Part shown: positions 40,520-50,321 of the stretch, in pieces
Layout of the letters: each line of letters begins with the position of its first letter
How positions within the stretch are numbered: the first letter of the stretch is position 1
From: a virus
Direction: 5' to 3' (one strand)
IMG/VR virus record: IMGVR_UViG_3300030333_005476
Coordinates: 1 to 61,361 of that record
Length of the DNA: 61,361 nt
Program-made: the position numbers and the translations under genes
The notes under the pieces: generated by a model
The model's input: only the letters and a program-made list of their open reading frames with translations
Databases searched by the model: none
Told to the model about the DNA's origin: nothing

Positions 40520-43500
40520 ATGTCGCACACAGTACAAGTCATTACGTCAGGGAAAAGTCTTCAGGCTGTTCCTGTTTATCCAGGTAGCAATGTTCCCGTA
40601 GTAATTCAGGGCACAGTTGGGCCATCAGGAGCGAGAGGCGGCGCTGGGCCTTCGGGCGCTACCGGGCCTGCTGGACCTCAGGGCATACAGGGAATTGTTG
40701 GTCCGTCTGGACCAGTCGGGCCAGTTGGTCCCAGTGGACCGCAGAGCCCAATCACTGGACATTTAATCCCCGATGCGAGTGGCGTATACGATTTAGGCTC
40801 CCAAGGAAAACATTTTAGGTCTTTGTACCTTCACGGGCAAACTATTCATAGTTATGACCCTGCTGCTGGAGGATACAACTCTGTAAAAATAGAGGACGGA
40901 TCAATTTCTGTAACCAAACCAGGACAAATAGTAGAGGAGTGTGCCAGCACCACTTGGTCACAATCAAGCACTTACTCTATAAACGATACGGTCTGTGCTC
41001 AGGTTCCGGGAACCACTGAGTATCAATGCTACGAATGCCAACCCAATTTAACTTCGCTGCCAGACGTAAGCGGCCTTTGCTGCTTGAATAATAATTGTGT
41101 TGTAACCACTCAGGCCAACTGCTGCGCTTCTGGAAGCAGTCTATTTTATCCGAATGTGTATGATTGCAACGCAATGAATATTTGTGATGCGAATGGTAAT
41201 GGTAGCGATCCTTGCCAAGACTCATTTGGAACTGGCGTATCTGCAAACTGCACAGGTGTTCCAGGAAATGACCCGACTTGGCAATATTGCAGCGCCCCAC
41301 CAACGGTTGTAAATACTGATACATGTCCGTGCGCGGATTGGGGGAGGCTTTATAAATTTGGGGGATATGTTACTGATGATAAAAGCCTAGGAGAAGGAAC
41401 GTTTGCTTTTTGGAGAAACCCGTACAACAACGGAACCTCTATGGAAACTGTTGAAAGAGTTCTTTGGAATGACAACGACGCAAAAGGCGAATCAACCATA
41501 TACTTTAAGGATGACGCTCAAAACAAGCGATATGCTTGGCCCCTTGATGAAGACTGGATGGGACGAGACGGTCTTGAGAAAATGCAGAATTATGGGCTGG
41601 GTGGAACATTCGGAGTTTTTAGAAAAGATAAGCCGAATGAATACGTAAAAATTCAATTGAGAAAGCCGACAGTCAACATTGGCGGGCTGAAGGAATCAAC
41701 ATGGGCAAGATTTATTAACGCCTTAAAGAATGGTCAAGCGCTTAATCAAACCTACAGCTTTGTACCTACTGGCGCGAAGTTTTTAGGAGCAAATTGGGAA
41801 AATTTTAATTACGGTTGTGAAGAAGCTTCTGTACCGTATTGTCTTCTTCCAAACGGTAGCACAAGCCCCCTGTTGAAAGAGGCCTGTGAGGATGCTGGGG
41901 GAACATATAAAGAAAGCGAGCCCTTACCGATTACTAAGTCTTGGGGCCAATCTCAATTGAATGGTCCTGATTATTCTTCATACAAATATAATACCAAAAA
42001 TGGGCTCGGAGGATTTAATGGGCCAGATTGGAGCAATACGAGCATAAGAAGTGCTTTAACAGCGCAGCAAATGATGGACGAAGTAACTTCAGCTTTTAAT
42101 CAATGGGCAGATTTATTCAATGATGTTTATAAAGACGTTAAAGACTTTAGCGTGTCCTTTACTAATTTAGGTTTAGAAAACCCAGCTAATTGGGTTGGCA
42201 ATGTAAACGGTATAGAAAACCCAGCTCAATACATTGATGATGTTCGTGAAAAACCAAAAAAACCTCAAGCACTAGAAAATCTCGGTGGCTTCAGGATGGC
42301 GGAAGAGCCCACAGAAGCCTTTAAAGATTTATCGTGGAACAGTAATAATACCGCAGGGTGGCCAGGAGGTTTTAGATTTTCGTTAGTTGATTTTAATATT
42401 AAAAATGAAAACACGCTTGCATCGATGAAGCCTTTGGCTGATGTATTTAGTGATAGTCACAATAAGCCAAGTTCAGATATTATGATTAACGCCAACGTTT
42501 GTTGGAGATTGGATTCTCAAACCGCAAATTATAATTTAATTATAGATACTACATCTGAAAATAAATTTTTTGTACCTACCTTTTCGGGTTACGAAAAGGA
42601 TGCTTGCGATACTGCCAAGCTTACAAAAGAAGGTTGGAATCTCAGAGATTTAGGCGCTTTCCCAAACGCTATTGGCTGCGGCTGGATTGCCCGCAATGAC
42701 TCACCCACAATTGCGGTACAAGTTAAACTCCAGGGCACAGGAGAGCGAACAGTAGTAGTGGCAAAGAAAGGTTGGGCAGATGGTTTTATATCTCTCTATC
42801 CGAAGTTTGGCAATACTAAAAGCTTACAACACGTTATCATGCATGAGATAGGACACTCTCTCGCCTTCAATCACGAAAAAGATGGCTGGCATATGGAGGG
42901 TTTGGGAAATGTAGAAGGAGATAAGAAGCTCCTGTTCTCGGGACCGAAAAAACCCTTCTCTTTAGATCGTCCAGCATCCGTTCAGGACGCCGCAGTTCAA
43001 GCCGCGCAACCCCACAAAACAGAGAACCATCTTTCTTCATTACGAGGGGTTCATAGAACCCATTGGAAAGAAGCGTTTGTGATAATGTCCTCATCGGGTC
43101 CCATAGAGAATTTAAGAGAACTTTTCCCAAATGGGGAAGCTAAAAACTGCGCGCTTCATAGAGAGTATGCAGAAGCATTGGGGTTAATTCATCTAGCGAA
43201 ACACAATCCTTTGGGATACAGAAAGGCTACTATCTTACAAATTACTGAAAACACTTTAAGTCAGCCGTTAAAAATCGGAGAAGAGGTGTGGATATGTTAT
43301 GAGCCTGATATGACTGAAAAGATGGGCGCGCCGCAGCATTTGAATACAAAGGAGAACATAAGAATCTACGAAGAAGAGAGCTTCGGGTGGAATAAACCCA
43401 AACCCATGCAGGAAGGGGAAATAGACGCACTAATACGAGGAATCAACGAAGGGAAGTACGATAACATCGGCCCTTGGGACCCGAATAAAAATTACATCGA

Positions 43501-43531
43501 CGGAAAAGAGCTAGAAAAGGAGGATCATTAA
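40520..43531 (+). CDS. Collagen-like fibre protein with metzincin protease domain
   Basis: 1003-aa fibre protein. Residues 31-77 are a collagen-like Gly-X-Y stretch (GPSGATGPAGPQGIQG...). Next come a CBM5/12-like Trp/Tyr segment (WSQSSTYSINDTV) with a Cys-rich patch (~140-260). From about 515 is a metzincin protease: a helix FNQWADLF near 529 and the zinc motif HEIGHSLAFNH at 775-785 (His775, His779, His785, Glu776). A Met-turn candidate is VIMSS. The domain is homologous to the one in the next gene. No signal peptide, as expected for a virion protein. Could degrade host surface protein or process the fibre. Confidence 0.75.
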   Translation: MSHTVQVITSGKSLQAVPVYPGSNVPVVIQGTVGPSGARGGAGPSGATGPAGPQGIQGIVGPSGPVGPVGPSGPQSPITGHLIPDASGVYDLGSQGKHFRSLYLHGQTIHSYDPAAGGYNSVKIEDGSISVTKPGQIVEECASTTWSQSSTYSINDTVCAQVPGTTEYQCYECQPNLTSLPDVSGLCCLNNNCVVTTQANCCASGSSLFYPNVYDCNAMNICDANGNGSDPCQDSFGTGVSANCTGVPGNDPTWQYCSAPPTVVNTDTCPCADWGRLYKFGGYVTDDKSLGEGTFAFWRNPYNNGTSMETVERVLWNDNDAKGESTIYFKDDAQNKRYAWPLDEDWMGRDGLEKMQNYGLGGTFGVFRKDKPNEYVKIQLRKPTVNIGGLKESTWARFINALKNGQALNQTYSFVPTGAKFLGANWENFNYGCEEASVPYCLLPNGSTSPLLKEACEDAGGTYKESEPLPITKSWGQSQLNGPDYSSYKYNTKNGLGGFNGPDWSNTSIRSALTAQQMMDEVTSAFNQWADLFNDVYKDVKDFSVSFTNLGLENPANWVGNVNGIENPAQYIDDVREKPKKPQALENLGGFRMAEEPTEAFKDLSWNSNNTAGWPGGFRFSLVDFNIKNENTLASMKPLADVFSDSHNKPSSDIMINANVCWRLDSQTANYNLIIDTTSENKFFVPTFSGYEKDACDTAKLTKEGWNLRDLGAFPNAIGCGWIARNDSPTIAVQVKLQGTGERTVVVAKKGWADGFISLYPKFGNTKSLQHVIMHEIGHSLAFNHEKDGWHMEGLGNVEGDKKLLFSGPKKPFSLDRPASVQDAAVQAAQPHKTENHLSSLRGVHRTHWKEAFVIMSSSGPIENLRELFPNGEAKNCALHREYAEALGLIHLAKHNPLGYRKATILQITENTLSQPLKIGEEVWICYEPDMTEKMGAPQHLNTKENIRIYEEESFGWNKPKPMQEGEIDALIRGINEGKYDNIGPWDPNKNYIDGKELEKEDH

Positions 43532-46500
43532 ATGAAAACGCATAACGCTGGCGAAACAAGTATTCCAATGGTTTTATTTACTGGGGCTAGTGGTCTCTTT
43601 ACTTTAGAAAACAATTATGAACATGGCTATCGAGACGCTAGTGTCGTTGTACACCACGGAGTTAAATATCAAGCCTTAAAATACTCAAGCGGCATCGAAC
43701 CGGGCGTTAGCCCTCATTGGCAAAACTACTGGAAAGAAGTGGGCGTTTCTGGCGCTGGTTCTAAAGTAGCCGTCCAAGACGAAGGCTCATTTATTACATA
43801 TGTTGCTACTGGTTTAAATTTCGTGGGCTCTGGCGTAACAGCTACAAACAATAATAATTTAGTTACAATTAATATTCCGGGTGGACCCTCAGGCGCAAGA
43901 GGTGCCGTGGGGCCAGAAGGACACTTTGGTGGAGATGCTCAATTATTTAATTACTATACAGGCAAAGATGATGCTGGTGTAGACAATTCGTTAACAGGTA
44001 AAGACGGCTTTCTTTCGATCTATGGACCAAGAGGAAAAGACGAGAGAATATTTTTTGATTATTTAGATGGTACTGCTGGTAATGTTAATGTTTCTGGCTG
44101 GGGAACATGCATGACATACCCAGGAAATATTAAAATATACAAACTCAATGAGCCGCATAATTATCAAACTCATAAATTAACTTCATTTACTAGCACCAAT
44201 TTTGGTTCTCCTTGGCCCGCGCTAGTCTCTGGTTGTAAACACGGTGGTACGGTTACTTTTAAATACAGCTTTATAAAACTCGGAACCCGTACGGCAGATG
44301 GTAATTATCCGGGAGCTTACACGGCATACGATTTCCCCAACACTCACACTGGAGATGTGGGCGCTGCATTTAATGATTGGAAAGAAGCGTTTGAGGAAAT
44401 TTACCCTAACCTCACTTTAAATTTTCAAAACATGGGTCACGAGACTGGTACGGCAGTGGGTTCCGATCAGTATATAGATGACAACTTTAACACCGGCCAA
44501 TACGATTATGCAATACCCCATCCTAACGAAACCAACATTGGTGACATAAGAATTGCTATACATCAAATAGATGGCACAGCAAATACTTTAGCTCATAGTT
44601 ATCAGCCGGGAGGCGTGCTGGGTGTTACAGGAAATAAGGGTGGCGATATTCACTTTGACTACTGGGAAAACTGGAGAGTTGACAGTGACTCTACAAATGC
44701 CAGCACGCACTACAGTATTAAACGCGTTGCTGCTCATGAAATTGGCCACGCTTTAGGCTTGGGTAATGATACAGACAGCTCAGCAGTAATGTATGATACT
44801 ATCGCCGTTGGTGATACGTATGATACAAAATTCCCCTCAGGCATAAAAGCCTCTGTAAAAGATTTAGAGAACATTGAAAATATTTACGGAAACACTTGGG
44901 GCTATCACAAGAAAAGCACGGAAAAAATTTGCGACTATTCTAACTGGTCTGATGGAGACAAAGTAGTTATTAACTGGGCTCCTGGTAGTAACGAGCGGGG
45001 TCCTGCTGGTCCCGCCGGTCCTGCGGGTGCAACCGGACCCCAGGGAAGCACTGGGGCTACTGGAGCTACCGGGCCTCAAGGCCCAGCGGGTTCTAGCGGA
45101 ATGACCTCGTTTACTTTAGCTGGAGACAGCGGAAGCAGCGAGACCGTGGGAGACGGAAACACCTTGACTGTTGCTGGTGGAAACGCGGTAGATACAGCGA
45201 TCAGCGCCACTGACACGGTTACCATTAATCACGCGGATACATCTTCTCAAGCTTCTGTAAACAACACTGGTAGAACATATATCCAAGATGTTACAGTGGA
45301 CACTTACGGACACGTCACAGGTTTAACCTCTGCAACAGAAACCGTAACTGATACCACTTATTCTGCTGGTACATTAATGGATTTAGCTACTACAACATTT
45401 AATGTTGATCTATCTGAAGCTGCCGAAGCTCAACTTGGGACTGGTGACTATTTGATATTCCTAGATGGAGGAGCCACTGGAACCGCTGCTAAAGAATCCT
45501 TGGATGACTTTGCTGATTTACTTGCTGGAGATGGCCTAACGGCAACCACCTCAGTCATCGCTGTTAATGTAGACGATTCGACCCTTGAGATAAGCGGGGA
45601 TCAAGTAAGGGTAAAAGACAACGGAATCACAGGAGCCAAAATCGCCCTAGGTTCTGATGCTCAGGGCGACATAATGTATTATAGCGGCACAGATTGGGTT
45701 AGGCTTGCCGCTGGTACATCAGGACATTTCTTGAAAACCCAAGGGGCAGGAGCCAATCCAGTATGGGCAGCGGCTTCGGGAGGAGGAACCGCTAGCGACT
45801 CCTTTAAGACTATTGATGTAAATGATTCTGATTCAGGATTTACTTGGGGAAGCAATGATGTAATTGCGGACTCGAGCACGGACACTTTAAAGCTCATCGC
45901 TGGTACAAATATAACTTTAGAAAGTGATGCTACTAATGATGCAATTCGTATTACTGCCGCTGGCGGCGGAGGAAGTGGAGACATCACGGGAGTTACGATC
46001 ACCACGGACACTGGCGCGGGAAGTAAAGCGGAAGACACTAGTGGTTCAGCAGACTTCAGCATCCTAGGCGGAACTGGAGCAAGCGTGACGAACTCTGGAG
46101 CTACAATTACCATCACTTCAGAGGATGGTGAGATAGACCACGACGCCCTAAGTAATTTCGTTGCCAACGAACATATCGATTGGACTACCGATCAAGGATC
46201 AACGAATATCCATTCCGGAAATTATACAAACACGACTTACGTAAGCTCTGATTTTGACCACGATCAACTCACCAATTTCGTTGCCAACGAACATATCGAT
46301 TGGACCGCTTCTAGCGCGGGAACAATTCACGCCAGTAACTATACTGATACAAATACTACTTATTCTATATCTTGCGTAGACGGTGATAACTCTGATGAAG
46401 AAAAGATTAGATTGACCGACTCTAGCTCTGGCACTGATGATATAGTTCTTGAGGCGGGAACAGGATTAAGTATTGCTAGAAGTGGAGATAAAATTACATT

Positions 46501-49348
46501 TACTAACACAGTAAGTGATTCAAACCTTACTACAGAAGAAGTCCAAGATATTGCGGGAGCTTTGGTCGCTACTGGCGGAACCAAAACAGGCATCACTATT
46601 ACCTATGATGATACTAATGGAGATATGGATTTCGTCGTTGACCACGACGCAGCAAGTAATTTCGTGGCAAACGAACACATTGACCATACGTCTGTAACTC
46701 TTACCGCTGGAGATGGATTAACTGGCGGTGGAGACATCAGCGCAAATAGAACTTTTGCTGTTAGCGTGGATGATAGCACAATCGAAATAAACAGTGATTC
46801 CTTACGCGTTAAAGATAACGGTATCACAGGCGCAAAAATCGCTCTTGGCTCTGACGCCCAAGGCGATGTCATGTACTATAACGGCACAAATTGGGCAAGG
46901 CTAGCCGCTGGAACCAACGGGCACTTCTTAAAGACTCAAGGCTCGGGCGCAGACCCAGTTTGGGCTTCAGCTTCCACGAGTGGCATGTCCAACTTCGTAT
47001 TGGAAGATGGAGACGGAACAGAAGTCACTATTAACGACGGTAAAGAAGTTAAGTTCGTTGAGGGTAACGGAATTGACATCAATTGGACTGACAGCAGCAC
47101 TGGTGATGATAGTGACCCATATGATTTAACATTTACCGTAGATCATGATGCGGCTACTAATTTTGTAGCCAACGAACACGTTGACCATAGCGGCGTAACC
47201 CTTACCGCTGGAGACGGCCTGACAGGCGGTGGAGATATTACCGCAAGTAGAAGTTTCGCTGTCAGCGTTGATGATAGTACAATAGAAATTAACAGCGACT
47301 CCTTGCGTGTTAAAGACTCTGGGATAACATTAGCTAAGATGGCCAATCTTGCCGACATGAAAGTGCTCGGTAACGTATCTGGAGGTGCCGCTGCTCCTGC
47401 GGCGGTAAGCATCCTAGACGAAGATGCTATGGGCTCTAATAGCGCTACCTCACTAGCCACGCAACAATCTATCAAGGCTTATGTTGACTCCCAAGTTCAA
47501 CCAACCCTAACCACAGAGCAAGTTCAGGACATTGTCGGCGGCATGGTAGACGATACAGAAACAGGCATTTCCGTAACCTATGATGATACAAACGGTAATT
47601 TAGAATTTGTTGTTGACCATGATGCCGCTAATAATTTCGTGGCTAACGAGCACGTTGACCATACCTCCGTAACCCTTACCGCTGGAGACGGCCTGACAGG
47701 CGGTGGAGATATTAGCGCCAACAGAACGTTTGCGGTTAGCGTAGACGATAGCACAATCGAAATCAACAGTGACTCTTTAAGGCTAAAAGATTCTGGAACT
47801 ACATTGGCCAAGATGGCTAACCTTGCCGATATGAAAGTAATCGGTAATGTTTCAGGCGGTGCTGCAACCCCTGCCGCCGTAAGCATCCTTGACGAAGACA
47901 ATATGGCTTCCGATAGTGCTACGTCGTTAGCTACTCAGCAGTCTATTAAGGCCTATGTTGATTCTCAAGTTCAGCCGACTCTGACTACGGAGCAAGTTCA
48001 AGACATTGTCGGCGGAATGGTAGACGATACAGAGACAGGAATTTCCGTAACTTACGATGACACAAATGGCAACCTAGAGTTCGTGGTAGACCATGATGCA
48101 GCCAATAACTTCGTGGCTAACGAGCATGTTGATCACTCAGGCGTCACTTTAACTGCGGGCACTGGCTTGAGTGGTGGAGGAGACATTACCGCGAGCAGAA
48201 CATTTGCCATTGACGCAGCGCAAACAGGTATAACTTCTCTTCTGGCTACTGACATTAAGATTGGTGAGGATGACCAAACTAAAATTGATTTTGGAACAGT
48301 TAACGAAATACACCTTTACGCCGACAACACTAAGAGAGTAACGATAGACTCTACTGGTTTAACCGTCAACAGTGGCAGCTTGGAAACAGCGACCATTGAT
48401 TATACTGATGGCGACAATGCAATTACTATTGCTGATGGAGGTGGATGTACCTTCCCGCAAGAAGTTACCTTTAGTTCTGGATTTGACGTAGGCTCAGACG
48501 CAGAGGGTGACATACTATACCACAACGGCACTACTTACGTAAGACTTGCCAAGGGTTCTGATAACCACGTACTCACCATGAATGGTAACGTACCAAATTG
48601 GGAAGCGGCTTCAGGTGGAGGTAGCTCAGTTTCTTTCGGTTCTGACAATCAGATACCTTACATGAATTCTGGCGGTGATGATTTCGAATATTCTGCTAAT
48701 TTTACGTGGGGTCATAGCTCCAATCTGTTGAAGGTAGATGGAGATATCGAAATGGCTGAGAAGCTCTTTCATAAGGATGATTCTAATACCTTTCTCCACT
48801 TTGTTGGCGGCGACGATTTTCGTATTGTCGCTGGCGGTAAGGAGTATTTATCAATAGACGCTAGCTCCGCTAATGAGGTTTGTATCAATGAGCAAGGCGA
48901 ATCTTTTGATTTTAGGGTTGAAGGTGACACCAACGCTAACTTGCTCTTTGTTGATGGTAGCGCTGACAAGGTTGGCATAGGCCTTAATGACCCAGACGAA
49001 GCTCTAGAGGTGGCTGGCAGCATTCACATACAAGGAAATATACGTTCTGATGTTCATGATTATGGAACGTCTGGTGATTTTGACCCAGATTTCGATGAAG
49101 ACGCGTTACAGAAGGTAACTTTGAGCGGGGGCACCATTAACGCTTCGGCAAATAGAGCTGCTGGAAAATCGATTGTGATTAAAATCGCCGCTGGCGGAAG
49201 CGCAAGAACTTTCACTTGGAATAGTAGCTGGGTATTCATCGGTGAAAAACCAACCAGCATCGCCGCAAATAAAATAGCCTTACTAAGTATGACCTGTTTT
49301 GGCACGGCTGAAACCGATGTTGTTTGCAGCTACGCAGTTCAAGATTAA
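43532..49348 (+). CDS. Long tail fibre: CBM-like module, metzincin, collagen, beta-repeats
   Basis: 1938-aa fibre. Order: N-terminal carbohydrate-binding-like module (~30-66, VVVHHGVKYQAL and HWQNYWKEVG); a metzincin domain with HEIGHALGLGND at 402-413 and Met-turn AVMYD near 419; a collagen-like stretch at ~489-520; then ~1100 residues of near-identical beta repeats (NFVANEH, LTAGDGLTGGGDIS, DDSTIEINSDSLR). The end has VGIGLNDPDEALEVAG and a compact C-terminal tip. In the zinc motif the usual third His is Asn412, so the site may be altered. Start has a strong AAGGAGG site. Confidence 0.75.
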   Translation: MKTHNAGETSIPMVLFTGASGLFTLENNYEHGYRDASVVVHHGVKYQALKYSSGIEPGVSPHWQNYWKEVGVSGAGSKVAVQDEGSFITYVATGLNFVGSGVTATNNNNLVTINIPGGPSGARGAVGPEGHFGGDAQLFNYYTGKDDAGVDNSLTGKDGFLSIYGPRGKDERIFFDYLDGTAGNVNVSGWGTCMTYPGNIKIYKLNEPHNYQTHKLTSFTSTNFGSPWPALVSGCKHGGTVTFKYSFIKLGTRTADGNYPGAYTAYDFPNTHTGDVGAAFNDWKEAFEEIYPNLTLNFQNMGHETGTAVGSDQYIDDNFNTGQYDYAIPHPNETNIGDIRIAIHQIDGTANTLAHSYQPGGVLGVTGNKGGDIHFDYWENWRVDSDSTNASTHYSIKRVAAHEIGHALGLGNDTDSSAVMYDTIAVGDTYDTKFPSGIKASVKDLENIENIYGNTWGYHKKSTEKICDYSNWSDGDKVVINWAPGSNERGPAGPAGPAGATGPQGSTGATGATGPQGPAGSSGMTSFTLAGDSGSSETVGDGNTLTVAGGNAVDTAISATDTVTINHADTSSQASVNNTGRTYIQDVTVDTYGHVTGLTSATETVTDTTYSAGTLMDLATTTFNVDLSEAAEAQLGTGDYLIFLDGGATGTAAKESLDDFADLLAGDGLTATTSVIAVNVDDSTLEISGDQVRVKDNGITGAKIALGSDAQGDIMYYSGTDWVRLAAGTSGHFLKTQGAGANPVWAAASGGGTASDSFKTIDVNDSDSGFTWGSNDVIADSSTDTLKLIAGTNITLESDATNDAIRITAAGGGGSGDITGVTITTDTGAGSKAEDTSGSADFSILGGTGASVTNSGATITITSEDGEIDHDALSNFVANEHIDWTTDQGSTNIHSGNYTNTTYVSSDFDHDQLTNFVANEHIDWTASSAGTIHASNYTDTNTTYSISCVDGDNSDEEKIRLTDSSSGTDDIVLEAGTGLSIARSGDKITFTNTVSDSNLTTEEVQDIAGALVATGGTKTGITITYDDTNGDMDFVVDHDAASNFVANEHIDHTSVTLTAGDGLTGGGDISANRTFAVSVDDSTIEINSDSLRVKDNGITGAKIALGSDAQGDVMYYNGTNWARLAAGTNGHFLKTQGSGADPVWASASTSGMSNFVLEDGDGTEVTINDGKEVKFVEGNGIDINWTDSSTGDDSDPYDLTFTVDHDAATNFVANEHVDHSGVTLTAGDGLTGGGDITASRSFAVSVDDSTIEINSDSLRVKDSGITLAKMANLADMKVLGNVSGGAAAPAAVSILDEDAMGSNSATSLATQQSIKAYVDSQVQPTLTTEQVQDIVGGMVDDTETGISVTYDDTNGNLEFVVDHDAANNFVANEHVDHTSVTLTAGDGLTGGGDISANRTFAVSVDDSTIEINSDSLRLKDSGTTLAKMANLADMKVIGNVSGGAATPAAVSILDEDNMASDSATSLATQQSIKAYVDSQVQPTLTTEQVQDIVGGMVDDTETGISVTYDDTNGNLEFVVDHDAANNFVANEHVDHSGVTLTAGTGLSGGGDITASRTFAIDAAQTGITSLLATDIKIGEDDQTKIDFGTVNEIHLYADNTKRVTIDSTGLTVNSGSLETATIDYTDGDNAITIADGGGCTFPQEVTFSSGFDVGSDAEGDILYHNGTTYVRLAKGSDNHVLTMNGNVPNWEAASGGGSSVSFGSDNQIPYMNSGGDDFEYSANFTWGHSSNLLKVDGDIEMAEKLFHKDDSNTFLHFVGGDDFRIVAGGKEYLSIDASSANEVCINEQGESFDFRVEGDTNANLLFVDGSADKVGIGLNDPDEALEVAGSIHIQGNIRSDVHDYGTSGDFDPDFDEDALQKVTLSGGTINASANRAAGKSIVIKIAAGGSARTFTWNSSWVFIGEKPTSIAANKIALLSMTCFGTAETDVVCSYAVQD
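47195..47714 (+). repeat. Exact 46-bp repeats within the fibre gene
   Basis: The 46 bases from GTAACCCTTACCGCTGG to GGAGATATTA occur identically at 47195-47240 and 47669-47714. They belong to repeat modules of roughly 470 bases whose protein sequence also recurs elsewhere in the gene. Near-identity at the third codon positions suggests recent homogenisation. Confidence 0.8.
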
Positions 49349-49350
49349 TC

Positions 49351-50085
49351 ATGTCTATTCATGTCCACAAAACTGGTTTAGTCAAAACATTAGGTCAGCA
49401 ATCTGATGGTATTGTTACTAGTAATTTAATTGGTAATTTTGACCCATCCTCAGACGTTGAAACCGCTTATTGGGGTAATCAAGTCGCTGAAGGAAAGAGC
49501 TTAAGGAGGTTTAACAGTATTACTCATAATAATTCTGCTCCTCACAATTTTCAATTTGACGGAACTGACGATTATCTTGGTGCCGCTTCAAGTGGGTATG
49601 GAGGAGAGCCCTTTACGATCAACATAGCTAACGCATATACTTTAGGCTGTTGGTGGAAACATAAATCTGGAGGGCATAATAATGTATTTAGATTGGGAAA
49701 CTACACTAGTGGTGGACTCATGCTTTTTATTAGAAGTGGGAGCGGAGTAGAATTATATGTAAATAATCAAGGAACTAGTAATGTCGCTCTACCCAAAGGT
49801 AACGATAAATGGTATTATCTTTCAGTGGTTCACGATGGAAGCAACAACTATACTGTTTTTATAGATGGAAGTTATGCGATATCTTTAACCAAAACTGGAG
49901 CAACAGGAACTCAAAACCTAGAGATTGGCAGATTTGACGATAGTAATTTTTCAGTAAGTGCGAGTAAGGTGAGCCACGTACATGTTCATAGCGTCGCCCT
50001 AAAAAACTCCCAAATCAGACAAAACATGTTAGCTTCACATGACATAAACGACGCTAGAATATACGGAGCAACTTACGCAGCATGA
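49351..50085 (+). CDS. LamG/concanavalin-like lectin-fold protein
   Basis: 244-aa protein. After an N-terminal adaptor (~50 residues) the core reads like a LamG / Laminin_G_3 fold: FQFDGTDDYLG, YTLGCWWKHKSGG, GVELYVNNQG, KWYYLSVVHDGSNNYTVFIDG and NLEIGRFDD. These domains bind sugars or ligands, so it may tip a fibre. The frame is open back to 49324, inside the previous gene; the ATG at 49351, two bases after its stop, is used. Ends in an ATGA overlap with 50082. Confidence 0.75.
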   Translation: MSIHVHKTGLVKTLGQQSDGIVTSNLIGNFDPSSDVETAYWGNQVAEGKSLRRFNSITHNNSAPHNFQFDGTDDYLGAASSGYGGEPFTINIANAYTLGCWWKHKSGGHNNVFRLGNYTSGGLMLFIRSGSGVELYVNNQGTSNVALPKGNDKWYYLSVVHDGSNNYTVFIDGSYAISLTKTGATGTQNLEIGRFDDSNFSVSASKVSHVHVHSVALKNSQIRQNMLASHDINDARIYGATYAA

Positions 50086-50321
50086 ATTATATTATTGTTC
50101 CATTTGAATTTTTAGAATACGTTGATTTTTCAAAAGTAAAACAAACGAACCCAGAAAGCTTACGTTACTCTATAGATAAAAAAAAATTCTTACTTAAATA
50201 CGAAGGGGAACAGCCCCAATTCGTATTTAATATAACCCAAGACGCTATTGGCTTACGAGAATATAATCACGAAGAAATACTCGAGATTTTAAAGGGGTCA
50301 GAATGGATAACCCAAGACTAA
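50082..50321 (+). CDS. Small hypothetical protein (79 aa)
   Basis: 79-aa protein starting MNYIIVPFEFLEYVDFS; strand-rich first half and a helical end, of the kind placed between fibre genes in many marine phages. No family recognised. It overlaps its neighbours on both sides (4 bases upstream, 19 bases downstream). Confidence 0.6.
   Translation: MNYIIVPFEFLEYVDFSKVKQTNPESLRYSIDKKKFLLKYEGEQPQFVFNITQDAIGLREYNHEEILEILKGSEWITQD

Noticed and set aside
47143-47901. Minus-strand open frames of similar sequence in the fibre gene
   Set aside because: Their similarity simply mirrors the plus-strand repeats; no start signals.
49324-49350. N-terminal extension of the LamG-like gene
   Set aside because: It overlaps the end of the preceding fibre gene; the ATG right after that stop is the simpler start.
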